Below, in pieces: positions 61,236-64,000 of a stretch of 64,000 bases of DNA. Position 1 is the first letter of the stretch. The number at the start of each line of letters is the position of its first letter. The notes below the pieces were generated by a model. The model saw only the letters and a list, made by a program, of their open reading frames with translations. It had not been told where the DNA came from and did no database searches. A program made the translations under genes and the position numbers. The stretch is from Planctellipticum sp942493135 (GTDB lineage: Bacteria > Planctomycetota > Planctomycetia > Planctomycetales > Planctomycetaceae), in the NCBI GenBank assembly GCA_942493135.1, contig OW818684.1:3100001-3164000 (forward strand), in the 5' to 3' direction.

Positions 61236-62477
61236 TTACGCCTGCTCCCGGCCCCATTCCACAGCCAGATTGACCAGCACCCGGACCGCCGATTCCATCT
61301 CATTCAGGCTGGCCCATTCCAGCGGCGAATGGGGATTATGCTGACCGGTCGACAGATTCGGCGTTGGCAGCCCTTTCTCGGTCAGCAGCGAGCCATCTGT
61401 CCCGCCGCGGATGATTGTGTGCTCCGGCGCCAGTCCCGCGGCTTTTACGGCCGCTTCCGCTTTGGTCAGCGCCCGGGGTTCCTTGACAAGCCCCTCGCGC
61501 ATGTTGCGGTACTGCTTGCGGATCTCCACGGTGATGACCGCCCGCGGAAATTCCTGCCGCAACGTCCCGGCAATGCTCTCCAGCAGTCGGGATTGTTCAT
61601 CCAGTGCACTCGATTCAAAGTCCCGCAGGATCAGCCGGGCGGACGCCTCGGCGACGCCCCCTTCGACGTGATAAGGATGAATGAAGCCCGAGCGTCCGTC
61701 GGTCGTCTCCGGACTCAGCCGTGCCTGCGGCAGCCGATCGAGAAAGGCGCTCAGAATTCGCACCGCATTGACCATAGACCCTTTGCCGATCGAAGGATGC
61801 GTGTTGATCCCGCGCACCGTGACGACTGCTTGATCGGCGGAGAACGTCTCGGAATCGATCTGCCCCTGCCCGCCGCCATCCAGCGTATAAGCACAAATGG
61901 CCCCCAGCTTCTGCAGGTCCAGTTTGTCGGTCCCCCGGCCGATTTCTTCGTCGCAGGTGAAACACAACCGGACCGGGCCGCACTCCAGATCGCGGTTCTG
62001 CATCAGCTCCTGCGCCGCCTGCATGATCACCGCAATCCCCGCCTTATCGTCGCCCCCTAACAGCGTCGTCCCGTCGGTCGTGATCAGCGTGTGCCCGAGG
62101 CACGTTGTCAGCTCCGGATTCTCGGCGACTTTGAGGATGCGGGTCGGCTCGGCGGGCAGGACGATGTCCTTCCCATCGTAATTCGGATGGACCACCGGAT
62201 TGACGTGGGTCGCGGTGAACTCGGGCGACGTATCGACGTGCGCGACGTACGCAATTGTCGGCGCCGCGTGGGGCACAGTCGCGGGCACCGTCGCCATCAC
62301 GATCCCGAACTCGTCGACGGTGACGTCCGCCAGGCCCAGCGCCCGGCACTCCTCGGCCAGCATCCGGCTGAGGACGAGCTGTTTCTCCGTGCTGGGGTAA
62401 GTCGTACTGGTCTCGTCCGACTGGGTATCGAGACGGACGTAGCGGAGAAACCGTTCGAGCAGCGTGTCCACAGTCAC
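61236..62477 (-). CDS. pepT: Peptidase T (tripeptide aminopeptidase)
   Basis: A 413-aa M20 family di-zinc aminopeptidase that removes the N-terminal residue of tripeptides in the cytoplasm. Zinc and catalytic residues are H80 and D82 (AHVDTS), D143 (GGDDKAG), E177/E178 (CDEE) and a C-terminal His (TGQHNPHSPLEWAS). The dimerisation/lid region includes GINTHPSIGKGSMVNAV. The length is normal. The start is GTG 62477 without a good ribosome site; a GTG two codons further in is an alternative. Confidence 0.95.
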   Translation of the reverse strand: MTVDTLLERFLRYVRLDTQSDETSTTYPSTEKQLVLSRMLAEECRALGLADVTVDEFGIVMATVPATVPHAAPTIAYVAHVDTSPEFTATHVNPVVHPNYDGKDIVLPAEPTRILKVAENPELTTCLGHTLITTDGTTLLGGDDKAGIAVIMQAAQELMQNRDLECGPVRLCFTCDEEIGRGTDKLDLQKLGAICAYTLDGGGQGQIDSETFSADQAVVTVRGINTHPSIGKGSMVNAVRILSAFLDRLPQARLSPETTDGRSGFIHPYHVEGGVAEASARLILRDFESSALDEQSRLLESIAGTLRQEFPRAVITVEIRKQYRNMREGLVKEPRALTKAEAAVKAAGLAPEHTIIRGGTDGSLLTEKGLPTPNLSTGQHNPHSPLEWASLNEMESAVRVLVNLAVEWGREQA

Positions 62478-62819
62478 CTCGGAGCTTCACAGGAAGATTG
62501 CGATTCGGGCCGGCTAACCGCGTGAGTCTACCCGATCACTTCCAGGCCGACAGCCAACGGGATCTCGCGGAAGTGGACTCGACATCGTACGTCGGGGGGG
62601 AGTCATGGCTGGCTGACGGCTGCCGCTGACCGGCCCGGCGACCAACACAACCTGTTCCCCTGTGTCGTGTTGCGGCACGTGCGAGAATCGCGACACGGAT
62701 TGTGGCGAGCCATAAATCGTCAAAATCGTTCATCCGGCACTGGCCGGCTGCGGGCTCGGTTCAATAATCCTCGGCCCCTCGTGCAGACCTGACATCTGGC
62801 TGAGCCAGAGGATGAACCG
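62478..62819. other. Divergent intergenic region
   Basis: 342 bp between peptidase T and the desaturase gene. I see no ORF with coding character and no clear promoter pair. The region is AT-richer around 62690-62770, where promoters would be expected. Confidence 0.4.
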
Positions 62820-64000
62820 ATGCAGAAATTTGACGCAGTCATCGTTGGCGCCGGTCCTGGAGGCCTGGCCGCCTCTCTGCAACTGGCGCATGCCGGCCTG
62901 AAAGTCAAAGTTCTCGAACGGCGGAACTGCGTCGGTGGCCGGACCTCGGCGATTGAGACTCCCGATTTCCGCTTCGATCTCGGGCCGACATTCTTCCTCT
63001 ACCCTCGCGTGCTGCAGGAAATCTTTCAGTCGATCGGCCGGGATCTCCACCAGGAAGTTCCGATGGTCCGGCTCGATCCGCAGTACCGCCTGCTGTTCGG
63101 TGCAGGGGGCCAGCTCGACGCCACCGGCGATATCCCGCGGATGGAAGCTGCACTCCGCGAATTCAGCGAGCACGACGCCGGGAACTTCCGGAAGTTCCTT
63201 GATGACAATCGGACCAAGCTGGCCAAGTTCCGCCCCATCCTGGAGTCTCCCTGGTCACGCTGGACCGACCTCCTCTCCCCCACGATGGTCAAGATGCTGC
63301 CCTGGGTGCGACCGTGGGCGTCTGTCGACGACGACTTGAAGCGGTACTTTCACGACCCCCGGCTGCGGCTGGCCTTCTGCTTTCAGTCGAAATACCTGGG
63401 GATGTCCCCCTTCCGCTGCCCCAGCCTCTTCTCCATTCTCTCGTTTCTTGAATACGAACACGGCGTCTGGCATCCCATCGGCGGCTGCAGCGCCGTCAGC
63501 GAGCGAATGGCCGAGATCGCCGTGGAAATGGGTGTGGAAGTCTCGACGGAGGAACCGGTCGAAGAACTGGTCTTCGCCGGCCGGCGGGTGATCGGCGTCA
63601 AGACTCGCCGGGACGAATATCGCGCCGACTCGCTGGTGATCAACGCCGACTTCTCGCGGGCGATGCAGCGGCTGGTCCCAGATTCCCTCCGCCGACGCTG
63701 GTCCGACGAGGCCCTGAAGAAGAAGCAGTATTCCTGCTCGACATTTATGATGTACCTGGGGATCGACGGGCTCTACGACAACCTGGCCCACCACTCCATC
63801 TACATTGCCAAAGACTACGACCGCAATCTGGCGGACATCGAGCAACGGCACGTGCTGTCAGCCGATCCGTCGACTTACGTGCAGAACGCCTGCCTGACGG
63901 ATCCGACGCTGGCGACGCCCGGGAGCAGTACGTTGTACGTACTGGCTCCCGTGACGCATCAGCATCCCAACGTCGACTGGTCGGAGGAGACGCCGCGCTT
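62820..64000 (+). CDS. Phytoene desaturase family FAD oxidoreductase (3' end outside window)
   Basis: The first about 393 residues of a CrtI/CrtN-type flavoprotein. The N-terminal FAD site is GAGPGGLAAS (10-19) with the following LERRNCVGGRTS, where E33 would bind the ribose. Further family features are FDLGPTFFLYP, SKYLGMSPFRCPSLFSILSFLEY and HPIGGCSAVSERMAEIA. Such enzymes introduce double bonds in carotenoid precursors or act on related apolar polyenes. Many planctomycetes are pigmented, so carotenoid synthesis is plausible. ATG 62820 has AGAGGA about 6 bp upstream. The gene runs off the right edge with no stop. Confidence 0.9.
   Translation, partial: MQKFDAVIVGAGPGGLAASLQLAHAGLKVKVLERRNCVGGRTSAIETPDFRFDLGPTFFLYPRVLQEIFQSIGRDLHQEVPMVRLDPQYRLLFGAGGQLDATGDIPRMEAALREFSEHDAGNFRKFLDDNRTKLAKFRPILESPWSRWTDLLSPTMVKMLPWVRPWASVDDDLKRYFHDPRLRLAFCFQSKYLGMSPFRCPSLFSILSFLEYEHGVWHPIGGCSAVSERMAEIAVEMGVEVSTEEPVEELVFAGRRVIGVKTRRDEYRADSLVINADFSRAMQRLVPDSLRRRWSDEALKKKQYSCSTFMMYLGIDGLYDNLAHHSIYIAKDYDRNLADIEQRHVLSADPSTYVQNACLTDPTLATPGSSTLYVLAPVTHQHPNVDWSEETPR

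Noticed and set aside
60584..61303. 239-aa minus-strand frame across the 63-aa gene
   Set aside because: Crosses a strong terminator and overlaps two better-supported genes; no motif.

Overview
The window is GC-rich (about 60-65 % by eye) and reads as a planctomycete chromosome segment. The lineage evidence is the protein repertoire: DUF1549/DUF1553 and DUF1587/1592/1588/1585 surface cytochromes with CxxCH haem sites, their partners DUF1501 and DUF1552, DUF1559 prepilin-like proteins with the H-x9-DG tail, a PVC-type propeller/HEAT/haem protein, an MJ0042 zinc-ribbon membrane protein and a cysteine-rich tandem-repeat surface protein. I found no tRNA, rRNA or CRISPR.

Layout. 0-5.6 kb is accessory: a type I restriction HsdR subunit, a disrupted hypothetical gene, a 22-G tract, a frameshifted acyltransferase of clearly lower GC, and a possible recombinase-tail remnant. 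5.6-8.4 kb holds a DUF1559 protein, a small lipoprotein and a DUF1552 protein on the minus strand. 8.5-29.7 kb is the metabolic core. A GntR/FCD-type regulator is read leftward with DUF1592 and DUF1552 proteins. An 11-gene, 16-kb plus-strand run diverges from it: 2-hydroxyacid dehydrogenase, NAD epimerase, Ldh-type dehydrogenase, tandem cyclase-family protein, fumarylacetoacetase-family hydrolase, DUF1549/1553 cytochrome, DUF1501 protein, Nramp-like transporter, SDR protein lacking its catalytic Lys, fused 2-oxoacid dehydrogenase E1 and its E2. This resembles a catabolic regulon that oxidises a hydroxy/keto acid, cleaves an acylpyruvate-like intermediate and oxidises the 2-oxoacid product. The substrate is unknown.

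29.8-35.4 kb: SnoaL-like protein, a second DUF1592-DUF1552 pair behind a good sigma70-type promoter, a conserved hypothetical and a DUF2306 membrane protein. 35.4-35.9 kb has no convincing protein gene but contains a chain of hairpins that may be a structured RNA. 35.9-42 kb: an atypical DUF1559 protein, HAD-IIA phosphatase, secreted helical protein, histone-deacetylase-family protein, RNase III and a histone-H1-like Lys/Ala protein. 42.5-46.5 kb: two TIM-barrel isomerase-family genes around the cysteine-rich repeat protein. 46.7-55 kb: a giant ceramidase/propeller/HEAT/cytochrome fusion and the zinc-ribbon membrane protein. 55-64 kb: SpoU methyltransferase, Fe-dependent alcohol dehydrogenase, GT-C-like membrane protein, thioredoxin-trypsin fusion, a 63-aa protein, peptidase T and the 5' part of a phytoene-desaturase-family gene.

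A family of short palindromes ending in CCTAC or CCTGC is scattered in the gaps, including three gaps of the catabolic run. Several strong terminator hairpins mark transcript ends. Family assignments come from recognising motifs in the translated sequence; no database search was run.
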